DNA of 64,000 nt from Roseivivax halotolerans (GTDB lineage: Bacteria > Pseudomonadota > Alphaproteobacteria > Rhodobacterales > Rhodobacteraceae): assembly GCF_900115815.1 (NCBI RefSeq), contig NZ_FOXV01000015.1, positions 1 through 64,000 of the forward strand. Reading direction: 5' to 3'. The notes beneath the pieces are model-generated. The model was not told the DNA's origin, searched no databases, and worked only from the letters and a program-made list of their open reading frames with translations. This document shows, in pieces, positions 53,730 through 62,714 of the stretch. A program made the position numbers and the translations under genes. Every line of letters starts with the position of its first letter. Position 1 is the stretch's first letter.

Positions 53730-53869
53730 GTATCCCTCATCACCAGTCTTTTTTGGGTTTCAAAGCTGGCTGGCGATGGGGCTGGCGCGCCTTCGAACGA
53801 ATCTTGACTAAAATAGTCGGAAACAAGATTCAAGGTAATAAACGTAAAAGATGTCCGCACAGGAGATCT
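53730..53869. promoter_or_regulatory. spacer between FecCD permease and porin genes, with palindrome
   Basis: The 140-bp gap is AT-rich compared with its surroundings and contains the palindrome gactaaaatagtc (53806-53818). It is the largest gap in the 5' half of the locus and could hold a separate promoter for the porin and SBP array. No Fur, RirA or Irr consensus is evident. Confidence 0.35.
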
Positions 53870-54922
53870 TTAAAGTTGTGTTCTCGTTTGGCTGCGCAGC
53901 AGAACCATCACAAAGACCGGCACCCCGACGAGCGCCGTGACGATCCCGGCTGGGATCTGAACGGGTGCGAACAGCGCGCGTCCGATCAGGTCCGCACCTG
54001 AGACCATCACCGCGCCCACAAGCCCCGTCAGAACAAGTTGGAGTCCCAGGCCAGTGTGAACCAGCCGTCGCGCCAGGTGCGGGGCGATCAAACCGACAAA
54101 ACCAAGCGGGCCGACGGCCGACACTGCAATGGCCGCCAAAGCCACGGCGAGGGTGATCAGAATGATCCGTGCCGGGCGCACGGCCACGCCGAGCCCGGTC
54201 GCCATGTCCGGCCCGAAGCGAAGTGCGCGCATCGGTCCCACCGCCCAAATCACAGCCGGAACGAGTAACACGGTCAGAAGCGACAGCATTCGGACCTCGC
54301 CCCAGCCCGCCGCATGTATGCTGCCGGCCAGCCAACCAAGAGCCGACAAAGCCTGATCGACTTGCCCATAGGTCAGCATGGCCGAAGTGATCGCTGAAAT
54401 AAAGGCGGCGATGCCGATGCCGGTCAGGATAAAGCGCATGGTCGCGCCCCCTGCCCGCTTCATGGCGATCCATTGAATGATCGCCGCGACGACAAGTGCG
54501 CCACCGAATGCATACAACGGTCGCAAAGGACCGTCCGCACCTGGAAAGGCGACGATGATTGCGACGACAGCCAACGATGCCCCCTGGCTGACGCCAACGA
54601 GCGAGGGGTCAGCCAAGGGATTGAGCGTAACATTCTGCAGGATCGCTCCTGACAGACCAAGAAGCGCACCGACAAGAAGCGCAGCCAGAAGACGTGGAAA
54701 CCGAAACTGCCAGACAACAGTGGAAGCTGTCTCTTCCGGCGGCACACCCGTCAATGTGGCCCAGACACCTGGCAAATCGAGCGGATAGCTTCCAGACATC
54801 AAACTGATCGCAACGATCCCGAGGATGACCGCCGACAATCCTGACACGGCCAGAAGACCCTTGATCGGAACTGCCAGCGCTATTCGCTCGCCCGCGCTTC
54901 GCAGGATCAATGCGTCATTCAT
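53870..54922 (-). CDS. FecCD-family iron-siderophore ABC permease (second)
   Basis: The 350-residue protein has about ten helices and the FecCD signatures RFPRLLAALLVGALLGLSGAILQ, NPLADPSLVGVSQGA and SAVGPLGFVGLIAPHLARRLV. It starts in an ATGA overlap with the other permease gene (54919-54922); the longer frame upstream is a shadow. With the first permease and the ATPase it forms the inner-membrane importer of the locus. Confidence 0.92.
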   Translation of the reverse strand: MNDALILRSAGERIALAVPIKGLLAVSGLSAVILGIVAISLMSGSYPLDLPGVWATLTGVPPEETASTVVWQFRFPRLLAALLVGALLGLSGAILQNVTLNPLADPSLVGVSQGASLAVVAIIVAFPGADGPLRPLYAFGGALVVAAIIQWIAMKRAGGATMRFILTGIGIAAFISAITSAMLTYGQVDQALSALGWLAGSIHAAGWGEVRMLSLLTVLLVPAVIWAVGPMRALRFGPDMATGLGVAVRPARIILITLAVALAAIAVSAVGPLGFVGLIAPHLARRLVHTGLGLQLVLTGLVGAVMVSGADLIGRALFAPVQIPAGIVTALVGVPVFVMVLLRSQTRTQL

Positions 54923-55908
54923 AGCCGCGTCCTCACCAACCAGATAAAGAAAGGCGCGCCGAGAAGCGCGGTTACGATGCCTGTCGAAACCTCGACCGGC
55001 GCAAGCACCAACCGCGCCGCGATATCGACCAGCAGCAGATAGGCTGCACCGATGCCGGCCGAATACGGCACGACGAGCCGGTAGTCCGACCCGACGAGCA
55101 GTCGTGCGACGTGCGGGATGACGAGCCCGACAAATCCAAGCGGCCCCGCAACGGCGACCGACGCAGCCGTCAACACAACCACGCAGATGAGAACAATAAT
55201 CTTCAGTCGCGCGATATCGACGCCGAGGCCAATCGCCGTTTCTTCGCCCATGGCGAGCGCGGTGACCTGACGCGCGACCGCGAATGAGATCAACAGTCCA
55301 GCGGCAAACCATGGCAAGCACCACAAAAAGACGTCCATCTGGCGACCGGCCAAGGTGCCGGTCAGCCAGACGCGCAGGCTCTCGAAAGTCTGCTCGTCCA
55401 TGAGCTGCATCAGGGTGATGAGGGCGCCGAGAAAAGCGGTCACCGCGGCGCCGGAGAGAATTAGCGACAACGGTGTTGCCCCACCAGGCACCCGCGCCGC
55501 GATAGTCCAAACCATAACCGCGCCCCCGAGCGCTCCCAACGCTGCAACAGCCGGGATCCAGCCAGGCGCCGCGAGGCCGAAGAACCCGATCGCGGCCACG
55601 ACAGCAAATGATGCCCCAGCCAGCAATCCCAGAAGGCCCGGCTCGGCCAGGGGGTTTCGGGTCACGCCCTGCATCAGAGCTCCGGCAACTGAGAGCGATG
55701 CACCCACGCTGATCGCGAAGATTGCGCGCGGCAGGCGTAAATTACGGATCACGACATGATCGAACTCGGTCTGGTCGAAGGCCCAGAACGATTGCGCGAC
55801 GGTCAATAAAGGGATCGCCTTGGCGCCGACAGCGATATGCCACAGGAATAGCAGGAGGATGCCGCCGATCACGACCGGTGGTCCCAGGTAGAGTGCGCGC
55901 GACATCAT
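54919..55908 (-). CDS. FecCD-family iron-siderophore ABC permease (first)
   Basis: The 329-residue protein carries RNLRLPRAIFAISVGASLSVAGALMQ, NPLAEPGLLGLLAGA and AGPLGFVGLVIPHVARLLVG, the BtuC/FecCD pattern. ATG 55906-55908 gives a 4-bp overlap with the ATPase gene. It probably forms a heterodimer with the next permease. Confidence 0.92.
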   Translation of the reverse strand: MMSRALYLGPPVVIGGILLLFLWHIAVGAKAIPLLTVAQSFWAFDQTEFDHVVIRNLRLPRAIFAISVGASLSVAGALMQGVTRNPLAEPGLLGLLAGASFAVVAAIGFFGLAAPGWIPAVAALGALGGAVMVWTIAARVPGGATPLSLILSGAAVTAFLGALITLMQLMDEQTFESLRVWLTGTLAGRQMDVFLWCLPWFAAGLLISFAVARQVTALAMGEETAIGLGVDIARLKIIVLICVVVLTAASVAVAGPLGFVGLVIPHVARLLVGSDYRLVVPYSAGIGAAYLLLVDIAARLVLAPVEVSTGIVTALLGAPFFIWLVRTRL

Positions 55909-56783
55909 TCCGCCGCGCGCGCCTGAATTCGGGTTCGAGGGATGCACACGGGCCGACCGGTCTCGGGGTCCGCGATCACCTGCGCATCTAAATCAAAGAC
56001 ATGGCTCAGGTTGTCTCCCGACACCGTCTCGCCCGGTAGTCCCTCCTGGACGATGCAGCCGTCCCGCATCATCACGATACGGTCCGCATAGGCGGCGGCC
56101 ATATTCAATTCATGCAAGACTACGACCAGTGTCCGCCCTTTCTCGCGCGCGATCCGGTAGAGCAGCGACATGATATCGACCTGGACACGCAAATCGAGAA
56201 ACGTCGTCGGCTCGTCGAGCAGGATCACCTCGGTGTCCTGTGCCAACACCATCGCTATCCAGCACCGCTGGCGCTGACCACCGGAAAGCGATGCTACAGG
56301 CCGGTCGGCCAGCTCGGCAACGTCGGTTAATGCCATTGCCTCATCGACGGCATCAGCATCCTTGCGTGTCCATTGTCGCAAAAGCGACTGATGCGGAAAG
56401 CGTCCTTGCGCCACCAGCTCGCGCACTGACAAGCCCTCGGGCGCGATCGGTCCTTGCGGCAGAAGTGCCATCTTCTGTGCAATCTGGCGCGTGGGCACAT
56501 CGGCCAACGGCGCTCCAAACAGTTCAATCCGACCAGATCCGGGTTTGAGGATCCGTGCAAGAACCTTGAGCAAGGTAGACTTGCCACAACCGTTCGGTCC
56601 GACCAGCGCAGTTATCCCTCCGTCCAGAGCGCAGAAATCCACGTCGTGCAGGATGCGTTCCGTGCTGTATCCCGCGCAGATGCCGGCGCAACGAATAGCC
56701 GATCCTGGCCCTCTAACCGACCCGTCGCGCGTCACGGCAGGATCCGCAGATTCTTCCATGTGAGGCATCCTTTCCTCGCCCAT
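55905..56783 (-). CDS. iron-siderophore ABC transporter ATPase (FecE/FhuC-like)
   Basis: The 292-residue protein has Walker A LVGPNGCGKS, signature SLSGGQRQR, Walker B VILLDEPTTFLD and switch HELN, all intact. It is the first gene of the iron locus and overlaps the first permease gene by 4 bp. It energises uptake for, presumably, all thirteen binding proteins. A Met a few codons downstream (MPHMEES) could also start it. Confidence 0.93.
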   Translation of the reverse strand: MGEERMPHMEESADPAVTRDGSVRGPGSAIRCAGICAGYSTERILHDVDFCALDGGITALVGPNGCGKSTLLKVLARILKPGSGRIELFGAPLADVPTRQIAQKMALLPQGPIAPEGLSVRELVAQGRFPHQSLLRQWTRKDADAVDEAMALTDVAELADRPVASLSGGQRQRCWIAMVLAQDTEVILLDEPTTFLDLRVQVDIMSLLYRIAREKGRTLVVVLHELNMAAAYADRIVMMRDGCIVQEGLPGETVSGDNLSHVFDLDAQVIADPETGRPVCIPRTRIQARAAE

Positions 56784-57012
56784 ACTCGGAAAGGCATACT
56801 ATTTTTGTCGGCTTTTGCAAGGTGCCATAATTCCATGTGACACTCTCACCCTATGCGCTCACTTAGCGGCCTAATGGTCGCACAGCCCGCGACAGGCTGG
56901 CGACTAACTTGGGATGGTAGCATAACGGCCCTGTGCAGGTCGAAGTGTCTGGACAAAGGAATTTTTTGACCATTCGTCGCAATGCGCACGAGCGGCCGGG
57001 AGGAGGCTAAAA
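56784..57012. promoter_or_regulatory. upstream region of the iron locus
   Basis: The 229-bp spacer upstream of the ATPase must carry the main promoter. A TTGCAA followed after 16 bp by TATGCC is the best sigma-70-like pair on the minus strand, but it is weak. I could not identify a convincing Fur, RirA or Irr box by eye. Confidence 0.3.
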
Positions 57013-57441
57013 TCAGTCTTTGCCATGAAGGCAAGTGCCAGCATACCGTGCAGCGGCGACGTCGCTGCATAAGGAGGCCCATGCGCAACCTTCGCAAGCC
57101 GACCTCAAGCGCATGTCGGCAAACGCGCTGCGCAGATACTGAATCGATGCGTCGTCCAGCGAAAGCCGCGCCCCCGACCTAACTGTGATCTGCAGCACCT
57201 TCCCGATGTCGTCCGACGCGGCCCGGTCCCGCGCAATCACGCTGTCACGGCGGCAATGCGCGTCTTCTTCATGGAGCAGGGGCGCGCAGATATCGTCGGG
57301 ACCATCGACGATCTCGATCTCTTCCCCCGCGGATACGCGCTCGATGATCGCTGCCATGTTGGCCGTGAAGGCAGGGGAATATCCCCTACCAACATGGGTT
57401 AGAATGCATAGAAGATGGTGGGGCCGAAGCAGCACCGTCAT
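57013..57441 (-). CDS. DUF1284 putative iron-sulfur protein
   Basis: The 142-residue protein begins MTVLLRPHHLLCILTHVGRGYSPAFTANM and has cysteines in DDICAPLLHEEDAHC and CEGCAWASLC, the arrangement of DUF1284. The function is not established; the Cys pattern suggests an Fe-S cluster. Its ATG overlaps the bioY stop by 4 bp, so it is co-expressed with the biotin transporter gene. Confidence 0.75.
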   Translation of the reverse strand: MTVLLRPHHLLCILTHVGRGYSPAFTANMAAIIERVSAGEEIEIVDGPDDICAPLLHEEDAHCRRDSVIARDRAASDDIGKVLQITVRSGARLSLDDASIQYLRSAFADMRLRSACEGCAWASLCSDVAAARYAGTCLHGKD

Positions 57442-58025
57442 GCGTCGGTATGCTTCATCCTGCCGTGGATCAGCTTGAGCACCATCGCGCCGAGCGCAGA
57501 CTTCAGAACGGCACCGAGGAGGAACGGCACGACACCGGCCATGATAGCCTGCTCGGGGCCAATGAGCACCGCCAGCCACGTTGCGCCCAAGGCAAGGCAG
57601 GCTGCATTGCTGACGAGCATGCCGACGAAGGCCAGTCCGACGCGCTTCCCATTCCAGCCGCGTTCGGCCAGCCAACCCACGATCATGCCTGCAACAGGGA
57701 ATGCGAAAAGGTACCCGCCCGTCGGCCCTATGAAGTGCTGCGCACCCGAAGCGCCCCCGGCCAGAACGGGCAGACCCAGAGCCCCCTCGACAAGCCAGGC
57801 CGTGATCGTGATGCCGCCGAGCCGCCACCCGTAGAGCGCGCCGATCAGGGCCACCGCAAAGGTCTGCAATGTTACGGGAACAGGCACCATCGGAACCTCG
57901 ACATAGGACGAAAGCGCCAGGAACACGGTTCCCAAGACCACCGCGCCAAACTTCCAGGCGAGTGAGCGATTGCGAATGTCTAACGAGGTGCGTGCAGCAC
58001 CGGCTGGCGTGGCGGCTGAGGTCAT
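57438..58025 (-). CDS. biotin transporter BioY
   Basis: The 195-residue membrane protein has six hydrophobic helices and the BioY signatures VPMVPVPVTLQTFAVALIGALYG and GPTGGYLFAFPVAGMIVGWLAER. It is the S-component of biotin ECF transport and can work alone or with an energising module. A near-consensus BioR box lies 23 bp upstream of its start, and bioR itself is the adjacent gene. Confidence 0.92.
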   Translation of the reverse strand: MTSAATPAGAARTSLDIRNRSLAWKFGAVVLGTVFLALSSYVEVPMVPVPVTLQTFAVALIGALYGWRLGGITITAWLVEGALGLPVLAGGASGAQHFIGPTGGYLFAFPVAGMIVGWLAERGWNGKRVGLAFVGMLVSNAACLALGATWLAVLIGPEQAIMAGVVPFLLGAVLKSALGAMVLKLIHGRMKHTDA

Positions 58026-58047
58026 CGTGCGATCATCCTTTTCAAAA

Positions 58048-58057
58048 TTATAGATAG
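58048..58057 (-). promoter_or_regulatory. candidate BioR box upstream of bioY
   Basis: Reads CTATCTATAA on the minus strand, one mismatch from the TTATCTATAA-type BioR consensus. Its position just upstream of bioY is as expected for biotin-responsive repression. Confidence 0.55.
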
Positions 58058-58184
58058 AATCTCTATCCGATATCTAACTTTTGTCGGGAACGTGGATGCA
58101 TCGCAAGGGACGCCGTAAAATCGAGCGATCCAGAAGTCTGCCAAAGGCATGGCCGAGTTAACGCTCCCTGCCGAAAGGCCTGCT

Positions 58185-58805
58185 CTAGCGCGCCTTCGAG
58201 CCCATCCATGTCACGTGCCGCGCCAGAATCGAGGCGGCAAGGTCCACATTTCTGGCCCGCAGGGCAACAAGGATCGCGCGATGATCGCGGTCAGTCGGAA
58301 TTTCCCATTCCGCGCTCCACCCAGAGAACAGGAAACGCGCACTCACTACGTGCAGATCATCGATCGAACGCATTAGGCGGGGCATCCCGCAGGGTGTCAG
58401 TATGGTACGATGAAACTTACGGTTCTCCGCCTCCCAGCCATATACATCGCCGGCGCGATCGCCTGCACGGGTGGCTTCCTCTGCTTCATCCAAGATGGAA
58501 GCCGTGAGGTGCGGCGCGGCGTTGCGAAGCGCTAGCACTTCGAGCGCCCCGCGCATCTGTGCGACCTCTCGAATCTCGTCGAACCCGAAAGCCGCAACCC
58601 GAACTCCGCGGCGAGGTTCGCTCTCGACAAGCCCCTGAGACTCAAGCCGACGGAAGGCTTCTCGCACTGGTACGTGGCTGACGCCGAACTCCTGAGCAAT
58701 GTGATCCTGCCGCAGACGCTCTCCCGCGGCGATCTGTCCGGACACGATACGGCGGGAAAGCTCGCGATTAATCCGCGCGGCGTGGGAATCTGCTTTAGCA
58801 ACCAT
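58185..58805 (-). CDS. BioR, GntR/FCD-family biotin regulator
   Basis: The 206-residue protein has a GntR winged helix (LSRRIVSGQIAAGERLRQDHIAQEFGVSHVPVREAFRRLESQGLVE) and a FadR-type C-terminal domain with the metal-site pattern around DEAEE, ENRKFH, HVV and HVTWM. Its place beside bioY, and a perfect palindromic box six bases before its ATG, identify it as BioR. It probably represses both itself and bioY. Confidence 0.83.
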   Translation of the reverse strand: MVAKADSHAARINRELSRRIVSGQIAAGERLRQDHIAQEFGVSHVPVREAFRRLESQGLVESEPRRGVRVAAFGFDEIREVAQMRGALEVLALRNAAPHLTASILDEAEEATRAGDRAGDVYGWEAENRKFHRTILTPCGMPRLMRSIDDLHVVSARFLFSGWSAEWEIPTDRDHRAILVALRARNVDLAASILARHVTWMGSKAR

Positions 58806-58811
58806 GATAGA

Positions 58812-58821
58812 TTATCGATAA
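58812..58821 (-). promoter_or_regulatory. BioR box at the bioR start
   Basis: ttatcgataa is a perfect 10-bp palindrome matching TTATMKATAA. It lies six bases before the bioR start codon, so binding would cover the ribosome site or promoter and give autorepression. Confidence 0.65.
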
Positions 58822-59074
58822 TTCACACCAGGATGGACGTCTAGGTGGGGATCAGCCTCGCGTAATTCTAAAGATGCAACGCCCTATCCCCCGTCACAAC
58901 CGCCGCGTAGTCGTGTCCCTCCGCGTGGGCGCACTCCACAGAGGTCTCGCATTTTTCTGAATTTGCTTGATACACATGTGCCAAGCAAAAACCTTAAGTG
59001 ATAGGCATGACCAATCTTGGCAACAACGCCGGTGCCGGATGCCAAGGCATCTAGTCGAGACTGATCTTAGGGAG
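58822..59074. other. intergenic region before the nested IS stack
   Basis: No gene is supported in these 253 bp. The part next to 59075 does not continue the truncated IS110 recombinase found on the far side of the IS3 element, so this flank was altered after the IS3 insertion. Confidence 0.4.
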
Positions 59075-59092
59075 TGAATAGCCCCGAATTTC

Positions 59093-59566
59093 TTAGACGC
59101 CCTCGTTCCTCAGTTTCTGCTGCCGCTCGAACTCGAGGGGCGACAGCATTCCGTTCCGCGCGTGCTTGCGCTTCGGGTTGTAGAACATCTCGATGTAGTC
59201 GAACACGTCTCGCCTGGCTTCCTCTCGGGTGCGGTAGCTGCGCCGCCTGATCCTCTCGCGCTTGAGCAGGTTGAAGAAGCTCTCGGCGACGGCGTTATCG
59301 TGGCAGTTGCCTCGACGGCTCATGGAGTGCTCGAGGTCATGGGCTTTCAGGAAAGCGGCCCAGTCCATGCTGGTGAACTGACTTCCCTGATCGGAGTGGA
59401 TCAGCACCTTAGCCTTCGGCTTCCTCCGCCATGTGGCCATGAGCAGAGCCTGGAGCACGACGTCGGTCGTCTGGCGCGACTGCATGGACCATCCGACCAC
59501 GCGCCGAGAGAACAGGTCTATTACGACAGCGAGGTAGGCGAAGCCTTCCTGGGTGCGGATGTAGGT
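59093..59566 (-). pseudogene. IS3 OrfB, 3' portion
   Basis: Encodes TYIRTQEGFAYLAVVIDLFSRR onward, with DQGSQFTS (second catalytic Asp), the Glu region NAVAESFFNLLKRE and the final KLRNEGV stop 18 bp from the element end. It is cut at 59566/59567 by an IS110-superfamily element. Confidence 0.85.
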
Positions 59567-60917
59567 TCTTTAATTGATCCTCCGCGCTCGTTCAGTTTGC
59601 TGTCGGCGTCGGCGGCCTGCAAGGTTCTTTCCGAAGTCGCCGATGTGGCGCTTCATCTCGGCGTTCAAGGCTCGGGCGTCCCGAAGGTGAAATGCGCGGT
59701 CCGAAGTCGGCCGCAAGTAGATCGCGCGGGCTCGTCCCGTTGCCTGCCACCGTCAGCCGACGCGGCAACTGCTGGGGCGGGGTCTCGAATAGGCCGCCCT
59801 AAATCGTCATCGACATAAGCTTCATGCCTCCCGTTCCTGGTAGACGTCGCCGGAGATCCAGATCGCGTGCATGATGACCGCGAGCTTGCGGGCCAGCGCG
59901 ACAACCGCCTTCTTGTGGCTTGTCCGCTGCTTCACGGCCATGGCCCAGCCCCTGAGTGCCTGGCCGCGGCCGGGCTTCACGCGGCATAGCAGCGCATTCG
60001 CCGCTTCGTAGAGCATCGTTCGCAAGAGCCGGTCGCCGCGCTTGGAGATCCGACCGCCATAGTCAACGGCGCCCGACTGATGGCGCCGGGACGTCAGCCC
60101 CGCGTAGGCCCCGACCGAGCGCGACTTGGCGAACCGCCCTGGCGCGTCGATGGTGGCTACGAAGGTCGCCGCCGCCACCGTCCCGACGCCGGGCACGGTC
60201 ATCAGTCGCCGGCAAGCATCCGAGGCCTTCACCTGACGGACCAGTTCCTTGGTCAGCGCGGCCGCCTGGCGAAGCGCCTCCGTGCGTACCGCCAGAAGCG
60301 GTAAGATGATCGGGGTCAGCCCGTCCTGGTCTTCCAGGACCGCGCGAATACGCCCCTCGTAGGTCCGAGGCTGCGCGGGCACGCGCAGCCCGAAGCTCGC
60401 GAGCAGGCCACGAATGGTGTTCTCGGCGTTACGCCGTGCCCCTATGGCGGCATCCCGGGCCAAGAGCAGCGCGCGCCTCTCCTGCGCATGGCGGCTTTTA
60501 ACCTCGACCTTCCGGTAGAAGCCCGTGCGCGCCAGGTCGGCGAGCATCGCCGCGTCATTCGCGTCCGTCTTGTTGTGCATCTGGCTGAGCACCGCGTGAG
60601 CTTGACGGGCATCCACGCAGATGGCCGGGAGTCCCCGCAGCGTCAACTCGCCGTGCAGCCAGTTCGACATCCGCCCGGTCTCGAGAACCACGCGTGCGAG
60701 CGAGCCCCGGAAATCCTCGAGCGCTGCACAGATCACGTCCGGCTCCGTCGCGACCTCGCATGCACGATCAACCCCGCCATCGGTGCGCCGCACACAAATC
60801 GCCGTGGCATCCTTGGAGACGTCCAGGCCCACATAGTATCGTTCTTCCATATCCACTCTCCTTCATCCTCGGCCACAATGGACCGTCAGAGAGCGCGGGG
60901 GATCAATTACTCAGAGT
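59567..60917 (-). mobile_element. IS110-superfamily element in IS3 OrfB, with near-perfect inverted ends
   Basis: About 1.35 kb. taattgatcctccgcgctc at 59571-59589 faces its reverse complement near 60890-60908 with one mismatch, lying a few bases inside the junctions. Removal rejoins OrfB as VTDIT-YIRTQ. The recombinase has 61 bp upstream and 255 bp downstream non-coding, an IS1111-like layout. Confidence 0.82.
59822..60856 (-). CDS. IS110-superfamily DEDD recombinase (IS1111-like)
   Basis: The 344-residue protein has VGLDVSKDATAI (D), VVLETGRMSNW (E) and KTDANDAAML (two Asp), then MTVPGVGTVAAATFVATI and TSRRHQSGAVDYGGRISKRGDRLLR. It is intact and full length. A Met two codons in is an alternative start. 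Confidence 0.9.
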   Translation of the reverse strand: MDMEERYYVGLDVSKDATAICVRRTDGGVDRACEVATEPDVICAALEDFRGSLARVVLETGRMSNWLHGELTLRGLPAICVDARQAHAVLSQMHNKTDANDAAMLADLARTGFYRKVEVKSRHAQERRALLLARDAAIGARRNAENTIRGLLASFGLRVPAQPRTYEGRIRAVLEDQDGLTPIILPLLAVRTEALRQAAALTKELVRQVKASDACRRLMTVPGVGTVAAATFVATIDAPGRFAKSRSVGAYAGLTSRRHQSGAVDYGGRISKRGDRLLRTMLYEAANALLCRVKPGRGQALRGWAMAVKQRTSHKKAVVALARKLAVIMHAIWISGDVYQEREA

Positions 60918-61319
60918 GATGTCGGTCACCCAGACATTATCCGGCGCCTCCACGTCGAATTGCCGATCCAGAGTGTTGTCGACCACGACCGAGGGTTTGC
61001 CACCATACTTCCCGGGTCGGCGCTTGTAGCCGATCTGTGCTGTGATCCCGGCCAGCCTGGTCAGGCGCGCGACGCGGTTCAGGCAGACGTCTTCGCCCTG
61101 TTCGAGAAGATCGTCGTGAAGTTTGCGGTGCCCATAGACCTTGCCGCTTTCGACCCAGGCCTCCTTCAGCAGTTCGGTCTGGCGGGCGTCTTCCTGGGCA
61201 CGCTTGCGGGGCGGCGCCTTCAACCACGCATAGAAGCCGCTCGGCTGGATGCGCAGACACCGGCACATCGCCCGGACGGAGAACTGCCCGCGATGCTCGG
61301 CCACGAACGCGTATCTCAC
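60918..61319 (-). pseudogene. IS3 OrfB, 5' portion
   Basis: Begins with GTG at 61317-61319 (RYAFVAEHRGQFSVRAMCRCL), overlapping the end of OrfA as usual in IS3. Includes YGHRKLHDDLLEQG and the first catalytic Asp in DNVWVTDIT, where the IS1111-like element enters. The few residues after it come from the insert. Confidence 0.85.
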
Positions 61320-61352
61320 TTGGCATCCTTGGCGAAATACGCAGTCGCCTTC

Positions 61353-62714
61353 CTAAGAAACAGCCGGTTCAGGCAAAACGGGCGCCAAGGCGTAGCCCAG
61401 GGTCTTGGCGCGCCGCTGGAGGTTCGCGAGAACGCGCTGGCGGTGTCGCTCATCATAGGCTGCGGCGCCTTGATCTTGATAGGTCATGCCATGCCGCACA
61501 GCGTTGTAAAACAGCACTGCGATCTTGCGCGCTGTCGCCGTGACCGCCTTCTGCTTGCCAATGCGTGATGACAACCGCCGATAGAACGCGCCCAATGCCG
61601 TGTCGCTTCGGCCAATCGTGACTGCCGCCAGACGCAGGAGTGCAGCGGCACGACTGGAGGATCGGCGTGTCCGAGAGGACAGCAGCTTACCCCCAGAGAT
61701 CTTGTTGCCCGGGGCCAGACAGAGCCACGACGTGAAGTGCTTGGCGCTTTTCCAGGCGCACAGGTCCGTGCCGCATTCGGCCACAAGCTTCAGAGCCAGC
61801 GATGGCCCAAGCCCGTGGATCTGCGTCAGGTCCGTGCCCAACACCCCGTAAAGTGCGGCCCGAACATCGAAGGACGGTGCATTGTGCTGCCTGCCTTTGA
61901 TCCGTGCCTTCGGCAGCGGAGCCAGATCATCGTCTGCCCGGACAGTAAGCGCTCCAACCGCCGCCTCCAGCCTTCGGTCGCACACCTCGATCTGTGCTTT
62001 GAAAAAGTCGTAAAGTTCCAGAGACTGAGTAAGCGCGAAGACATGCTCCTCACGGTCGTTGCCGACCAGCGCGGCTTTGATCGTCTCGGTGGACGCTTTG
62101 CAGCGCAGATCACGATGAGCGGCGAGAACCTCCGGATCGCGCTCGCCGGCGACGATGGCACGGATGATCCGCATGCCTGTTGCGCCGGTGATGTCGGACA
62201 CGACGTGATGCAGCTGCAGGTTCATCTCCATCAGCGCCTTCTGCATGTGTTGAATATGAGCGGCCGCATACTCTGTGAGACGTTCGCGCTGGCGCATGTA
62301 AGCACGCAGGGTTGCGATCTCGGCTTCGGGGCGGAAACTACCACGCAGCAGGCCGTAGGAATGCAACTGGCGCAGCCATCCTGCATCGCTGACATCGGTT
62401 TTGCGGCCGGGCACGTTCTTGGCATAACGGGCGTTCACCAGGATCACCTCGAAGCCTCGGGCCTCGAGGATCTCGAACGCCGGGATCCAGTAGACGCCGG
62501 TGGATTCCATGGCCAAGCTGGTGACGCCGCAAGACCGGAACCAGTCGGCGAGGTCGTGCAGATCCTGGGTGAACGTGCCGAAGGCGCGCACCGGCATGTC
62601 ACAGCTGGACGGGTTTACCGCTGCCATGTGCATCGTCGAGCCGATGTCGATCGCGGCCGCATTGGGATTGACCATCTTCAGGTCCGGGTGGTCGCCGGTC
62701 GTAAGTCTGGGCAT
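61353..62714 (-). CDS. IS110-subgroup DEDD recombinase, stop codon supplied by target DNA
   Basis: The 453-residue protein has IDIGSTMHMAAV (D), AMESTGVYW (E) and KTDVSDAGW (two Asp), then IHGLGPSLALKLVAEC and GNKISGGKLLSSRTRRSSSRAA. The coding frame runs through the element's right end. The last Ser codon uses the CT core, and the TAG stop (61353-61355) lies in flanking IS3 DNA. It otherwise appears intact. Confidence 0.88.
   Translation of the reverse strand: MPRLTTGDHPDLKMVNPNAAAIDIGSTMHMAAVNPSSCDMPVRAFGTFTQDLHDLADWFRSCGVTSLAMESTGVYWIPAFEILEARGFEVILVNARYAKNVPGRKTDVSDAGWLRQLHSYGLLRGSFRPEAEIATLRAYMRQRERLTEYAAAHIQHMQKALMEMNLQLHHVVSDITGATGMRIIRAIVAGERDPEVLAAHRDLRCKASTETIKAALVGNDREEHVFALTQSLELYDFFKAQIEVCDRRLEAAVGALTVRADDDLAPLPKARIKGRQHNAPSFDVRAALYGVLGTDLTQIHGLGPSLALKLVAECGTDLCAWKSAKHFTSWLCLAPGNKISGGKLLSSRTRRSSSRAAALLRLAAVTIGRSDTALGAFYRRLSSRIGKQKAVTATARKIAVLFYNAVRHGMTYQDQGAAAYDERHRQRVLANLQRRAKTLGYALAPVLPEPAVS

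Noticed and set aside
56784-57012. Fur, RirA or Irr box upstream of the iron locus
   Set aside because: No convincing match by eye; reporting one would be guesswork.
59599-59820. additional gene left of the IS1111-like recombinase
   Set aside because: This stretch is the non-coding downstream end of the element; the frames present are short and lack a ribosome site.
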